Source: CAYMUC01 sp964471865 (GTDB lineage Bacteria > Actinomycetota > Acidimicrobiia > Acidimicrobiales > Ilumatobacteraceae). Taken from it: a stretch of 15,891 nt of DNA. The notes under the pieces were generated by a model. The model was not told the origin of the DNA. It saw only the letters and a list, made by a program, of their open reading frames with translations, and searched no databases. Location: assembly GCA_964471865.1 (NCBI GenBank), contig CAYYHU010000041.1:1-15891 (forward strand), written 5' to 3'. This document shows, in pieces, positions 7,032 to 14,889 of the stretch (within the stretch, counting starts at the first letter, position 1; each line of letters starts with the position of its first letter). The translations under genes and the position numbers were made by a program.

Positions 7032-8349
7032 CCGCGGGTGTCATGGTGTCGGCGTCGGTGAGTCGCCAGGTGCGATGCGTCAGCCAGGCCCGAGCGACCA
7101 TCCAGATCGTGAGCGCGCCCCATACTCCGACCAGACCCAACGACGGCCGCAGGATCACCGGAACCGAGGCGATGGCGAAGACGGCGAGCGCTTGGACCAT
7201 GTCCACACTCAGCTCGCGGTAGCGGCCCGCCCCGATCAGGATTCCATCGAGAGCGAAGGCCACGGCTCCGGGAATCAACAACACTCCCAGCGCCAGCACC
7301 CCTCGGGTCGCTTGGGCTCGCACGTCACCATCGCTCGAAAACATCCAGGGTGCAAGAGGTGCCAGAGCCATCACCACGACTCCGAGCACGACCCCGGCTC
7401 GCATCGCCGAGCGCAGCACCCGACCGGCGACATGATGAGCACCCGAGGTGGATCCTGATCCCAGTTGTTCGGCCACGAGGGTCTGAGCCGGGATCGCCAA
7501 CGCATCCAGACCCAATGCCGTGACCATGAACAGAGTGCTCGCGATCTGATGGGCCGCCAGCGTCGCGTCACCCGAACGTGCCGCGAAGGCCGTTCCCAGG
7601 GTCAACGCGGCGATCAGCGCCGCCACCCGCACGACGAGCCACCCTCCCGCCCCCAACAGCGCTCGCATCTCTGACGCGTCGGGTCGTCGAGGAGTACCAG
7701 CGACATGAGGTCTGATCGCCGCGAGATATGCGATCACGGCCGCCCATTGCGCGATGACGGTGCTCCACGCGGCACCGGCGACTCCCCAGTCGAATCCGAA
7801 CACCATCACGATCTCGATGATCACGTTGCCGATCGCCGATGCCGCCACGATCCGCAAGGGGGTGACCATGTCACGAACGCCTCGCAGGATGCCGTGAGCT
7901 GCCAACGCCACGAGAACCGTGACCATACCCAGGGAGCGGATGCGAAGATACGTCTCGGCCACGTCCGCGGTCTCGTCTCGGGCTCCCAGACCCACTGCGA
8001 GGGGGCGGGCGGTGAGCATCAGACCCACCGTGGCGATGATGCCGATGACGAGGGCGACCCAGAGGGCCTGAACCCCCACCGAGGCAGCCCGGTCCGCACG
8101 CGCCGCGCCGCGATGATGTGCGAGACGCTGGGTCGTCGCGTACGCCAGGAAGTTCGCAAGGGCGGCGAGAACGGTCAGGATCTGTGCGGCGACGGCGAGG
8201 CCCGCGAGTTCCGTGGTTCCGAGACGACCCACGATGATCGTGTCGGCCATCGCATACAACGGTTCGATCGCAAGCGCCCCCAATGCCGGGACCGCGAGGC
8301 GCCAGATGGTTCTATCGACCTCGCGATCAGAGGGCAGGTTCGCGGTCAC
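7012..8349 (-). CDS. MATE family efflux transporter, DinF-type
   Basis: A 445-residue inner-membrane exporter of the multidrug and toxic compound extrusion family, which couples drug export to sodium or proton entry. The N terminus REVDRTIWRLAVPALGALAI followed by EPLYAMADTIIVGRLGTTEL is typical of the DinF branch. About twelve hydrophobic segments follow, including the second-half repeat beginning near GGWLVVRVAALIAAL and LAAHQIASTLFMVTALGLDAL. The GTG at 8349 is chosen because it places the first membrane helix about 15 residues from the N terminus; upstream codons in this frame give a non-membrane, shadow-like stretch that crosses the divergent Nudix gene. No LexA operator was found upstream. 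It overlaps imuB tail to tail. The substrate is unknown. Confidence 0.88.
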   Translation of the reverse strand: MTANLPSDREVDRTIWRLAVPALGALAIEPLYAMADTIIVGRLGTTELAGLAVAAQILTVLAALANFLAYATTQRLAHHRGAARADRAASVGVQALWVALVIGIIATVGLMLTARPLAVGLGARDETADVAETYLRIRSLGMVTVLVALAAHGILRGVRDMVTPLRIVAASAIGNVIIEIVMVFGFDWGVAGAAWSTVIAQWAAVIAYLAAIRPHVAGTPRRPDASEMRALLGAGGWLVVRVAALIAALTLGTAFAARSGDATLAAHQIASTLFMVTALGLDALAIPAQTLVAEQLGSGSTSGAHHVAGRVLRSAMRAGVVLGVVVMALAPLAPWMFSSDGDVRAQATRGVLALGVLLIPGAVAFALDGILIGAGRYRELSVDMVQALAVFAIASVPVILRPSLGLVGVWGALTIWMVARAWLTHRTWRLTDADTMTPAVTGTGL

Positions 8350-8392
8350 GGCGCTCAGTAGATCAGATCGGTCCGGGATCCTCGCGCACCGG

Positions 8393-8398
8393 TAGCGT
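8393..8398 (+). promoter_or_regulatory. -10 element TAGCGT of the first Nudix gene
   Basis: TAGCGT ends eight bases before the ATG at 8407, the same hexamer and spacing as the Nfu-like gene. No usable ribosome binding site lies between them; GAGGG is only two bases from the start. Confidence 0.5.
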
Positions 8399-8406
8399 CG
8401 AGGGCG

Positions 8407-8991
8407 ATGGACGATGCCGCCATGCAGCACTGGATCTCGTTCCACGACGAGGTCATGGGGGGCATCCGGGACCGCCTCGCCGATCCGGTGGACAAGCGCG
8501 AACGGCGTAGTGCCGAGATCGCGCTCGACGTGATCGCGGCTCTGGCTCGACCCTGGGACGAACACGCCGATCCGACCCACGTCACGGCCTCGGCGATTCT
8601 GGTCGGGGTCCGAGGAGTCGTGTTGCATCGCCACAAACGACTGGGTCTGTGGTTGCAGCCCGGCGGACATGTTGACGATGGCGAGCATCCGGCTCAGGCC
8701 GCTCGTCGCGAGGCCATAGAGGAGACCGGAATCACGTCACGACATCTGGGTTCCACCCCGGCGCTGATCCACATCGACGTGCATCCCGGACCCCGAGGTC
8801 ACACCCATCTCGATCTTCGTTATCTGCTGTGGGGGGATGACGTCGATCCAGCACCGGCAACGGGGGAGTCTCCCGATGTGGCCTGGTTCGGATGGGAGGA
8901 GGCGCTCGACCTCGCCGACGATGGGCTGCGGGGCGGGTTGCTTCGGGCCCGGCGATATCTCGAGCACGGCACTGAACCCGGATTCGGGTGA
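8407..8991 (+). CDS. Nudix hydrolase
   Basis: A 194-residue hydrolase of nucleoside diphosphates linked to another group. The Nudix box GX5EX7REUXEEXGU is complete as GHVDDGEHPAQAARREAIEE followed by TGI, so metal binding and catalysis should be intact. An N-terminal helical region of about 60 residues precedes the Nudix fold. The sequence PGGHVDDGEHP with a following HIDVH and HLDLRYLLW resembles Nudix proteins of unknown substrate that are frequent in actinobacteria. It is divergent from the MATE exporter and convergent with the flavoprotein gene. A pool-sanitising role beside the mutasome is possible, but nothing in the sequence shows it. Confidence 0.88.
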   Translation: MDDAAMQHWISFHDEVMGGIRDRLADPVDKRERRSAEIALDVIAALARPWDEHADPTHVTASAILVGVRGVVLHRHKRLGLWLQPGGHVDDGEHPAQAARREAIEETGITSRHLGSTPALIHIDVHPGPRGHTHLDLRYLLWGDDVDPAPATGESPDVAWFGWEEALDLADDGLRGGLLRARRYLEHGTEPGFG

Positions 8992-9013
8992 CGTCAGTGG
9001 GTGAGAGTCACCC
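8986..9013. terminator. Inverted repeat spanning the two convergent stop codons
   Basis: GGGTGAC (8986-8992) and GTCACCC (9007-9013) form a 7-bp stem around a 14-base loop. The stems contain the Nudix stop codon and sit at the end of the convergent flavoprotein gene, which suits a shared bidirectional terminator. There is no T tract. Confidence 0.4.
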
Positions 9014-9466
9014 CGGGGTCGTCACCGCATGGAACCGTCGACCGCTGACCTCTTCGGGGTGGATGCGCACCACGCGATGAGCCGTGGAGGAGACCCACGG
9101 ATACACAGGGAGTTCGAGGGCGTCGAGAAGTTCGCAGAGCCCCTCGACCTCGTGGGCGGAGCCCTTGACGACGACACTCCAGACCTCGCGATGGTCAGGA
9201 GACCAGCCGTCGATCTCATAGGCCACTGCGGTTCCGAGCACGGCGGCTGCGAGTTTGGTGCCCTCTGCGGTGCGCATCACCAGAGTGCGACCGTCCACGA
9301 CATGGTTGACGGGGAACACATCGGGTCGTCCCGCGATCGAGACGGCCAACCGTCCCACAGGGGTCGCAGCGAGGAGTTCCCAGCAGGTCGTGTCATCGAG
9401 GATCTCGACCCCATGGGAGCCAGCCGCGGGTGGTCCTGATGGGGGCGGGGCTTTCATGGTGGTCAT
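9008..9466 (-). CDS. Pyridoxamine 5'-phosphate oxidase-like FMN-binding protein
   Basis: A 152-residue protein with the split-barrel fold of the pyridoxamine-phosphate-oxidase-related family. Diagnostic features are the order CWELLAATPVGRLAVSIAGR, PDVFPVNHVVDGRTLVMRT, a TAEGTKLAA segment, AVAYEIDGW, and WSVVVKGSAHEV. Such proteins bind FMN, or F420 in related branches, and act as small reductases; many have no known substrate. The ATG at 9466 follows GGGGAGGA by nine bases, one of the few strong ribosome binding sites in the window. It is transcribed away from dnaE2; the 197-base gap between them holds the dnaE2 SOS promoter. Confidence 0.85.
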   Translation of the reverse strand: MTTMKAPPPSGPPAAGSHGVEILDDTTCWELLAATPVGRLAVSIAGRPDVFPVNHVVDGRTLVMRTAEGTKLAAAVLGTAVAYEIDGWSPDHREVWSVVVKGSAHEVEGLCELLDALELPVYPWVSSTAHRVVRIHPEEVSGRRFHAVTTPG

Positions 9467-9627
9467 GACGCTCGGTCCTCCCCGGGCGATCCTGGTCCTG
9501 CGCGGTTGTCGGCGCCGATCCGGCGGGGGGGGATCGCGGATCGGCACCTGAGAGCACTCTGGCCCCGCAGGTTCGCACATGCCAGGGTCCAAGGTCCCGG
9601 GGAGGTGCCCGAGGGTCCATGATCTGG

Positions 9628-9656
9628 TTGCTGTACGAACATGTGTTCGCTACGGT
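9628..9656 (+). promoter_or_regulatory. SOS promoter of dnaE2
   Basis: TTGCTG (9628-9633), a 17-base spacer and TACGGT (9651-9656) form a standard promoter with the LexA operator filling the spacer. The GTG at 9664 lies seven bases downstream, implying a leaderless message. The rest of the gap from 9467 to 9627 shows no further gene. Confidence 0.65.
9636..9649 (+). promoter_or_regulatory. LexA operator (SOS box) of dnaE2
   Basis: CGAACATGTGTTCG contains GAAC-N4-GTTC and is the exact reverse complement of the imuA' operator. Flanking bases are also shared: both sites fit TACGAACANNTGTTCGCTAC. Confidence 0.9.
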
Positions 9657-9663
9657 CGCGAGG

Positions 9664-12600
9664 GTGGAGTCCGACATCACCCCGAGCCGCGGTCTGGGCC
9701 GACCGATGGTGCCTTATGCCGAACTGCATTGCCGGTCCCATCTGTCGTTCCTGCGAGGGGCCTCATCCCCTGACGAACTCGTCGCCGAGGCGGTTCGCCT
9801 CGGGCTCGAGGCCCTGGCTCTCACCGATCGTGATGGACTCTATGGAGCGGTCCGGTTCGCGGCCGCGGCTCGGGAGGCGGGCCTGCCCACCGTGTTCGGG
9901 GCCGGTGTGTCACTCGAGTCGACCCGTCCCGGGGACCGGTTCGCTCGCTCGGAATCCCAGACGCGAGTTCAGGACCGTTCATCGGCCCGCAGCGTCACCG
10001 CCGATCCGGCCTCGCGTCCTGAGCATCTCGTGATCCTGGCGGAGGGACCCGCGGGCTATGCCCGGCTCTCGCGGGCTCTCAGCCTGGGACATCTGGCCGG
10101 AGACAAGGGGTGTCCTCGATGGTCGCTGTCGGATCTGGCCGACGCGGCCCGTCCTGGTGGAGCGGAGTCGATGTGGTGGGTGCTCACCGGTGGCGGGGAG
10201 GGCCTCGTCGCGTCGGCGTTGATGCGTGACGGACCCGCGGCTGCGGATCGGGAACTGGGGCGAATGGTGGAGGCCTTCGGACGGGATCGGGTCCTGGTCG
10301 AGCTGTGGCATCACGGAGATCCTCTCGATATCGCCCGCAACGACGCGTTGGTCGAACTCGCTGCTCGCCACGATCTCGAATGTGTGGCCACCAACGATGT
10401 GGCCTATGCGACCCCCAGCGATCGGCATCTCGCCGCGGTGATCGCGGCCACACGCGCCCGGCGCAGCCTCGACGCGATGGATCCGTGGCTCCCGGTGTCA
10501 GCAGCAGCCCATCTGCGCAGCGGGGTCGAGCAGCAACGTCGATTCGCCCGATATCCAGGGGTGGTGACCGCCACTGCTCGTGTGGCCGAGCGAGCCGCTT
10601 TCGATCTCTCACTCGTCGCTCCGTCACTCCCGCCGTATCCCTGCCCCGATGGTCTGGACGAGATGGAGTTCTTGCGCCGCATCGTGGCTGGGGGCGCGCA
10701 GCATCGATATGGGGATCGTCCCACGACGGGAACCGAGGACCTCACCTTGCGGGCGCGGGCGTGGCGGGTGCTCGACCATGAACTCGACGTCATCGAAGCC
10801 TTGGGATTCGCGGGGTACTTCCTCGTGGTCTGGGACATCGTCCAGTTCTGCAACCGTCACGACATCTACTGCCAGGGCCGAGGATCGGCGGCCAACAGCG
10901 CAGTGTGTTACGCGCTGGGAATCACCAAGGCCGATGCGGTGTCGTTGGGGCTGTTGTTCGAACGGTTTCTGTCTCCTGAGCGTGATGGGCCCCCCGATAT
11001 CGATCTCGATATCGAAAGCGGTCGACGTGAAGAGGTCATCCAGTACGTCTACGACCGTTACGGGCGTCACCATGCCGCCCAGGTCGCCAATGTGATCACC
11101 TATCGGGCGCGTTCCGCCGTACGCGATGCCGCGCGGGCCTGGGGGGCGGAGCCGGATCAGGTCGATACCTGGTCGCGCACCGTGGATGCGTGGAGCTCAC
11201 TCGCCTCATCCTCTGACGAGTCCGGTCCCCAAAGTGCCCAGGCGGTGATCCCTTCTGACGTTCTCGACGTGGCCCGACGGCTCGAAGGAATGCCTCGGCA
11301 TCTGGGAATCCACTCGGGAGGCATGGTGATCTGTGACCGTCCTGTGATCGAGGTGTGTCCGGTCGAATGGGCTCGTCACGAGGCGCGCAGCGTGTTGCAG
11401 TGGGACAAAGAGGACGCCGCTGCTGCCGGACTCGTCAAGTTCGATCTGTTGGGGCTGGGAATGTTGTCGGCATTGCATCGGGCGGTGGACCTCGTCGCGC
11501 GTCATGACGGGATCGAGATCGATCTCGCGACCATTCCTCAACAGGACGAGGTCTATGCGATGTTGTGTCGGGCCGACACCGTGGGGGTGTTCCAAGTCGA
11601 GTCGCGAGCCCAGATGGCGACATTGCCCCGATTGGCTCCCCGGCGCTTCTACGACCTGGTGGTCGAGGTGGCCCTCATCCGGCCCGGTCCGATCCAGGGA
11701 GGGTCGGTGCATCCCTATCTGCGGCGGCGTAACGGAGTCGAACCGGTCACCTATCTCCATCCTCTGCTCGAACGCAGCCTCGCGAAGACCCTTGGGGTCC
11801 CGTTGTTCCAGGAACAACTCATGGAGATGGCCATGGACGTGGCCGGTTTCAGTGCCGCCGAGGCCGATCAGTTGCGTCAAGCGATGGGATCCAATCGCAG
11901 CCGGGCTCGGATGGAACGGTTGCGTCAGCGACTCTTCGAAGGCATGGCCCAACGGGGAATCGCTCCCGATGTCGCCGAAGCCATCTACACCTCCATGGCC
12001 GGATTCGCGAACTACGGGTTCCCCGAAAGCCACAGTGTCTCGTTCGCTTATCTCGTCTATGCCTCGGCCTGGATGAAACTGCATCATCCCGCCGCGTTCG
12101 CAGCAGCGTTGCTCAATTCTCAACCCATGGGGTTCTGGAGTCCTCATACTCTGGTGCGCGATGCCCGCCGCCATGGGGTGGTGGTGAAGACCCCGGATCT
12201 GATCGCGTCAGGGGTCGATGCCGATCTCGAGCTCGATCCGACCTCGCAAGGGGGATGGGCGCTGCGCCTCGGTCTCGCATCGATCCGGGGGGTGGGTCGG
12301 GCCGTCGCACAGGCCATCGTCGATGCCGCCCCCTATCGGGATCCTGCAGATCTGGCTCGTCGGGTGCCGGGACTTACCCAGACCCATCTCGAGAATCTCG
12401 CCACGGCGGGAGTTTTTCGCGAGTGTTTCGGTCTCGAACGGCGAGAAGCTCTCTGGATCGCCGGAGCCGCAGCCCAGTCCCGGTCAGGACGTCTCGAGGG
12501 GGTCGTCACCGCGACCAGAGCCCCTCGGCTCCCCGGTATGGAACCCGTAGAGGAGGCGGTGGCGGATCTGTGGGCCACGGGAATCTCTCCTGATGGGCAT

Positions 12601-12951
12601 CCGACCTCGTTTCTGCGGGAACGTCTCGACGAGTTGGGTGTCATCACCGCCAGTCGACTCAGCAGTGGTCACGGTGGAGGCCGGATCGTGGTGGCTGGAG
12701 TGGTCACCCATCGTCAACGGCCGATGACCGCTGGCGGGACGACATTTCTCAACCTCGAAGACGAGACCGGTCTGATCAACGTGATCGTGTCGCCGGGGTG
12801 TTGGAAACGTTTCGCGCCCGTGGCCCGGGGGGCGTGTGCGATGGTGGTCGCAGGTCGAGTGGAACGTGTCGAAGGCGTCGTCAACGTCATCGCGGAACGT
12901 CTGGGATCTCTGGCGGTCGCGGCGGCTCCCGACCCTCGCGATTTTCGGTGA
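9664..12951 (+). CDS. dnaE2: Error-prone DNA polymerase III alpha subunit DnaE2 (ImuC)
   Basis: The C-family polymerase that performs mutagenic translesion synthesis together with ImuA' and ImuB. The 1095 residues equal the family's usual length. A PHP domain begins with YAELHCRSHLSFLRGASSP (His at residues 22 and 26). The polymerase core has GRGSAANSAVCYALGIT, the catalytic pair in PDIDLD (D445, D447) and the third Asp in KFDLLGL (D594). FANYGFPESHSVSFAYLVY marks the fingers/tau region, and the end is an OB-fold from about residue 1000 (IVVAGVVTHRQRPMTAGGTT). All catalytic residues are present, so it should be active. The GTG at 9664 is chosen from the promoter position; an ATG at 9706 would still keep the PHP domain. 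It is monocistronic, convergent with the LysE gene. Confidence 0.95.
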   Translation: MESDITPSRGLGRPMVPYAELHCRSHLSFLRGASSPDELVAEAVRLGLEALALTDRDGLYGAVRFAAAAREAGLPTVFGAGVSLESTRPGDRFARSESQTRVQDRSSARSVTADPASRPEHLVILAEGPAGYARLSRALSLGHLAGDKGCPRWSLSDLADAARPGGAESMWWVLTGGGEGLVASALMRDGPAAADRELGRMVEAFGRDRVLVELWHHGDPLDIARNDALVELAARHDLECVATNDVAYATPSDRHLAAVIAATRARRSLDAMDPWLPVSAAAHLRSGVEQQRRFARYPGVVTATARVAERAAFDLSLVAPSLPPYPCPDGLDEMEFLRRIVAGGAQHRYGDRPTTGTEDLTLRARAWRVLDHELDVIEALGFAGYFLVVWDIVQFCNRHDIYCQGRGSAANSAVCYALGITKADAVSLGLLFERFLSPERDGPPDIDLDIESGRREEVIQYVYDRYGRHHAAQVANVITYRARSAVRDAARAWGAEPDQVDTWSRTVDAWSSLASSSDESGPQSAQAVIPSDVLDVARRLEGMPRHLGIHSGGMVICDRPVIEVCPVEWARHEARSVLQWDKEDAAAAGLVKFDLLGLGMLSALHRAVDLVARHDGIEIDLATIPQQDEVYAMLCRADTVGVFQVESRAQMATLPRLAPRRFYDLVVEVALIRPGPIQGGSVHPYLRRRNGVEPVTYLHPLLERSLAKTLGVPLFQEQLMEMAMDVAGFSAAEADQLRQAMGSNRSRARMERLRQRLFEGMAQRGIAPDVAEAIYTSMAGFANYGFPESHSVSFAYLVYASAWMKLHHPAAFAAALLNSQPMGFWSPHTLVRDARRHGVVVKTPDLIASGVDADLELDPTSQGGWALRLGLASIRGVGRAVAQAIVDAAPYRDPADLARRVPGLTQTHLENLATAGVFRECFGLERREALWIAGAAAQSRSGRLEGVVTATRAPRLPGMEPVEEAVADLWATGISPDGHPTSFLRERLDELGVITASRLSSGHGGGRIVVAGVVTHRQRPMTAGGTTFLNLEDETGLINVIVSPGCWKRFAPVARGACAMVVAGRVERVEGVVNVIAERLGSLAVAAAPDPRDFR

Positions 12952-12963
12952 GTCCGAATCCGA

Positions 12964-13599
12964 TCAGTTCGCCTGGGTTCGAGTAGTGGTGGCTGCGATC
13001 AGGCCCAAAGCCACGAACATCGTGCCTGCGAACCATCGCTGCAGGAACACCAGACCACCCGGTCGGCGTACCAGCCAGACCCGCAATCCGCCCGCCGTCA
13101 CCGCGTACAGGCTGTCGATCGTGAGAGCCAGGCTCACGAAGATCGCGCCCAGGATCAACGATTGCACCGCCGCGGTTCCGTCCTCGGGGCGCAGGAACTG
13201 GGGCAGAAACGACAAGAAGAACAGCGCCAGTTTCGGATTCAAGATGTTGACCACGATCCCTTGGACCAGAACGCGACGTGTCGTGTTCCCCGGGGGCACC
13301 GATCCGGGGGTCACGGGCTGCATGAGGGTGCGGATCCCCACCCCCACCAGATAGAGCACTCCGAGCCATTTGATGGTCGAAAACGCCGTGGCCGAGGTCG
13401 CCAGAACGGCGGAGAGGCCCGCGGTCGCAGCCAGAACGTGCACCAGGGTTCCACAGGCCAGTCCCACGACGGCAGCGAGCCCGACTCGGCGCCCCTCGGC
13501 CACCGAACGGTTGATCACATAGAGCACCGCGGGTCCTGGAATCACCAACAACGCCACCGAGGCTGCAGCGAATGCCAACACGACCTCGAAGGGAAGCAC
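12964..13599 (-). CDS. LysE/RhtB family exporter
   Basis: A 211-residue inner-membrane protein with about six hydrophobic segments. The family motif PGPAVLYVI is at residues 21-29 and the second signature NILNPKLALFFLSFLPQF at about 118-135. Members export amino acids such as lysine, threonine, homoserine or leucine, or related small molecules. The GTG at 13599 follows TAGCAT by six bases, so it has its own probable leaderless promoter although it lies 39 bases downstream of the Nudix gene on the same strand. The substrate cannot be predicted from sequence. Confidence 0.92.
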   Translation of the reverse strand: MLPFEVVLAFAAASVALLVIPGPAVLYVINRSVAEGRRVGLAAVVGLACGTLVHVLAATAGLSAVLATSATAFSTIKWLGVLYLVGVGIRTLMQPVTPGSVPPGNTTRRVLVQGIVVNILNPKLALFFLSFLPQFLRPEDGTAAVQSLILGAIFVSLALTIDSLYAVTAGGLRVWLVRRPGGLVFLQRWFAGTMFVALGLIAATTTRTQAN

Positions 13600-13605
13600 G
13601 CCGGG

Positions 13606-13611
13606 ATGCTA
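13606..13611 (-). promoter_or_regulatory. -10 element TAGCAT of the LysE-type exporter
   Basis: On the minus strand TAGCAT ends six bases before the GTG at 13599, matching the TANNNT pattern of the other genes. Confidence 0.45.
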
Positions 13612-13638
13612 ACTGTCGTTGCGAGGATCCCCGTGCGT

Positions 13639-14151
13639 TCAGACGCCTGAGTCCCGCGGCCACGCCGGGAGGGTGCCGGCCTCGGCCTCGGCGCGAATCA
13701 GGGGTACCAGATCGGCGAGGCGAGCGGGAACGAACACGATGTCGTTTGCTGCAGCGAGATCGGCGTCGTCCCACCATCGGATCTCGTGGAGGTATTCATC
13801 GCGCAGCGCATCCCAACCCAGACGCGGTCGCGGTTCGAAGCGCTCGGGGACGCGCACCAGATGCACGAGTTCGCGTTGGCCATCCCAACGTCCATCCGGG
13901 AAGGGCACCACGTGTTCACGTCGCCATACCGCTGGCCCGATGGTCATGTCGATCAGGCCGAGTTCCTCATCGAGTTCTCGTTCGATCGCGTCGAGATGGC
14001 TTTCGCCGGGTTCGAGACCACCTCCTGGGAGTGCCCAGCGGGTCGCGGTCGGGAACTCGAAACGCACCAGGAGTACCCCGCCGTCATCACTGAGCACCAA
14101 GGCTCGCGCCGCCTCGCGCAGACGCAACGCCGAGGATGAGGAATCGCTCAC
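13639..14151 (-). CDS. Nudix hydrolase
   Basis: A 170-residue hydrolase with a complete Nudix box in GGLEPGESHLDAIERELDEE followed by LGL. Before it the strand ARALVLSDDGGVLLVRFEFP and WALPGGG are typical, and after it come a conserved WRREHVVPF and an EIRWWDDADL segment. It is the kind of short Nudix protein that cleaves nucleotide or nucleotide-sugar diphosphates; the substrate is unknown. The GTG at 14151 is used because the frame further upstream has no Nudix-like sequence and overlaps the preceding gene. That gene ends 17 bases upstream, so the two are likely cotranscribed. Confidence 0.88.
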   Translation of the reverse strand: MSDSSSSALRLREAARALVLSDDGGVLLVRFEFPTATRWALPGGGLEPGESHLDAIERELDEELGLIDMTIGPAVWRREHVVPFPDGRWDGQRELVHLVRVPERFEPRPRLGWDALRDEYLHEIRWWDDADLAAANDIVFVPARLADLVPLIRAEAEAGTLPAWPRDSGV

Positions 14152-14168
14152 GCCGCCAGGCCTTCGAC

Positions 14169-14456
14169 TCAGGCTTCGGGTTGGTCGCGTAGACCGTCGT
14201 TCATCGACCGATAGAGCTCGTAGACCTCTTTGCAGGCCTGACAGATCGGATGCTGTTTGGGATCTCGCGACGGCACCCAGACATGACCACACAGCGCTTC
14301 GAGGGGGGTTCCGTAGATCCGTGCTTCGAGAACCTTGGCAGCGGCGGATTCACCGGGCTCGGTCTTGACGATGTGTGCCACGACGGGTTCACCGGTTTCG
14401 GGCACACGTTCGGTATCGGGCCGAGTCTCAGCGGGCAGGGTCTCGAGTTCGGTCAT
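14169..14456 (-). CDS. DUF3039 domain zinc-ribbon-like protein
   Basis: A 95-residue protein of the actinobacterial DUF3039 family, whose function is not known. A Pro/Glu/Thr-rich N terminus leads into EPVVAHIVK and a Cys/His cluster: C56-x-H58 in ALCGHVWVPSRDP and C72-x2-C75 in PICQACKEVYE, which should bind one zinc. The ATG at 14456 is preceded by GGAG at a short spacing, so translation is probably by a conventional ribosome binding site. It is divergent from the fmdB-like gene with a 44-base gap and heads the cluster running to the LysE exporter. Confidence 0.8.
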   Translation of the reverse strand: MTELETLPAETRPDTERVPETGEPVVAHIVKTEPGESAAAKVLEARIYGTPLEALCGHVWVPSRDPKQHPICQACKEVYELYRSMNDGLRDQPEA

Positions 14457-14487
14457 GGGTCTCCAGTCAAGCAGCACCGAAGCGATC

Positions 14488-14493
14488 TACACT
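14488..14493 (+). promoter_or_regulatory. -10 element TACACT of the FmdB-type gene
   Basis: TACACT ends seven bases before the GTG at 14501; no ribosome binding site intervenes. Confidence 0.5.
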
Positions 14494-14500
14494 TCGTCGC

Positions 14501-14731
14501 GTGCCGCTGTACGAATACCGATGCCGAACCTGTGACGCCGTGTTCGACATGCGCCGACCCATGGCGGAATCCGATCAGGACACCACCTGCCCCCAGGGTC
14601 ATCCGGGGGCCGTCAAGTTGTTGTCGGTGTTCGCTTCCGTCGGAGCCTCCTCCCCATCGGGAACCTCGGCGACGAACTCTCAGGCACCCGGTGCGCCCTG
14701 TGGTGGTGCATGTGCCTGCGCAATGCGCTAG
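14501..14731 (+). CDS. FmdB family zinc ribbon protein
   Basis: A 76-residue protein that begins with the family hallmark PLYEYRCRTCDAVFD (C8-x2-C11). The second zinc-binding knuckle normally reads CPxCG; here it is TCPQGHPG, so C30 and H34 are the likely ligands, a change from Cys4 to Cys3His. The C terminus is the usual Ser/Gly/Cys-rich tail, ending CGGACACAMR. The family is called regulatory after FmdB of formamidase operons, but its biochemical role is unclear. The GTG at 14501 gives the canonical N terminus and follows the -10 by seven bases. Confidence 0.88.
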   Translation: MPLYEYRCRTCDAVFDMRRPMAESDQDTTCPQGHPGAVKLLSVFASVGASSPSGTSATNSQAPGAPCGGACACAMR

Positions 14732-14734
14732 AGT
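14729..14734 (+). promoter_or_regulatory. Probable -10 element TAGAGT for the malic enzyme leader
   Basis: TAGAGT is the only TANNNT hexamer between 14729 and the malic enzyme start at 14998. It overlaps the stop codon of the FmdB-type gene. A transcript from here would carry about 255 bases of leader. No clear -35 was seen. Confidence 0.4.
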
Positions 14735-14742
14735 CCTGCCCC

Positions 14743-14889
14743 GTGTTCGCAGTGGATCGCCGTCGTGAGGTTCGGGTCGCCATCGTCGACCTCGCCATCG
14801 CGGCCGACGCCGCTGTAGCAGCAGCTGTAGCCATCGCCGTACCCGCCGCACCCGGCGGGTGGGGCGAACCGGCCCGGCTGAGCTGCTGA
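14743..14889 (+). CDS. Possible 48-residue leader peptide
   Basis: A GTG lies eight bases after TAGAGT, the same arrangement that starts other genes in this window, and opens a 48-codon frame. It encodes an Arg-rich N terminus followed by an Ala/Val/Ile-rich stretch (about residues 10-36) and ends LSC. I recognise no family. Its stop codon falls inside the region enclosed by the competing helices of the malic enzyme leader, so translation could affect their folding. About 70% of its third positions are G or C, which neither proves nor excludes coding. Confidence 0.3.
   Translation: MFAVDRRREVRVAIVDLAIAADAAVAAAVAIAVPAAPGGWGEPARLSC

Noticed and set aside
8350..8688. N-terminal extension of the MATE frame.
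   Set aside because: It crosses the divergent Nudix gene and its promoter and carries no membrane helix or family similarity.
11206..12174. 322-codon minus-strand frame inside dnaE2.
   Set aside because: Antisense to conserved polymerase motifs; composition is typical of a shadow frame.
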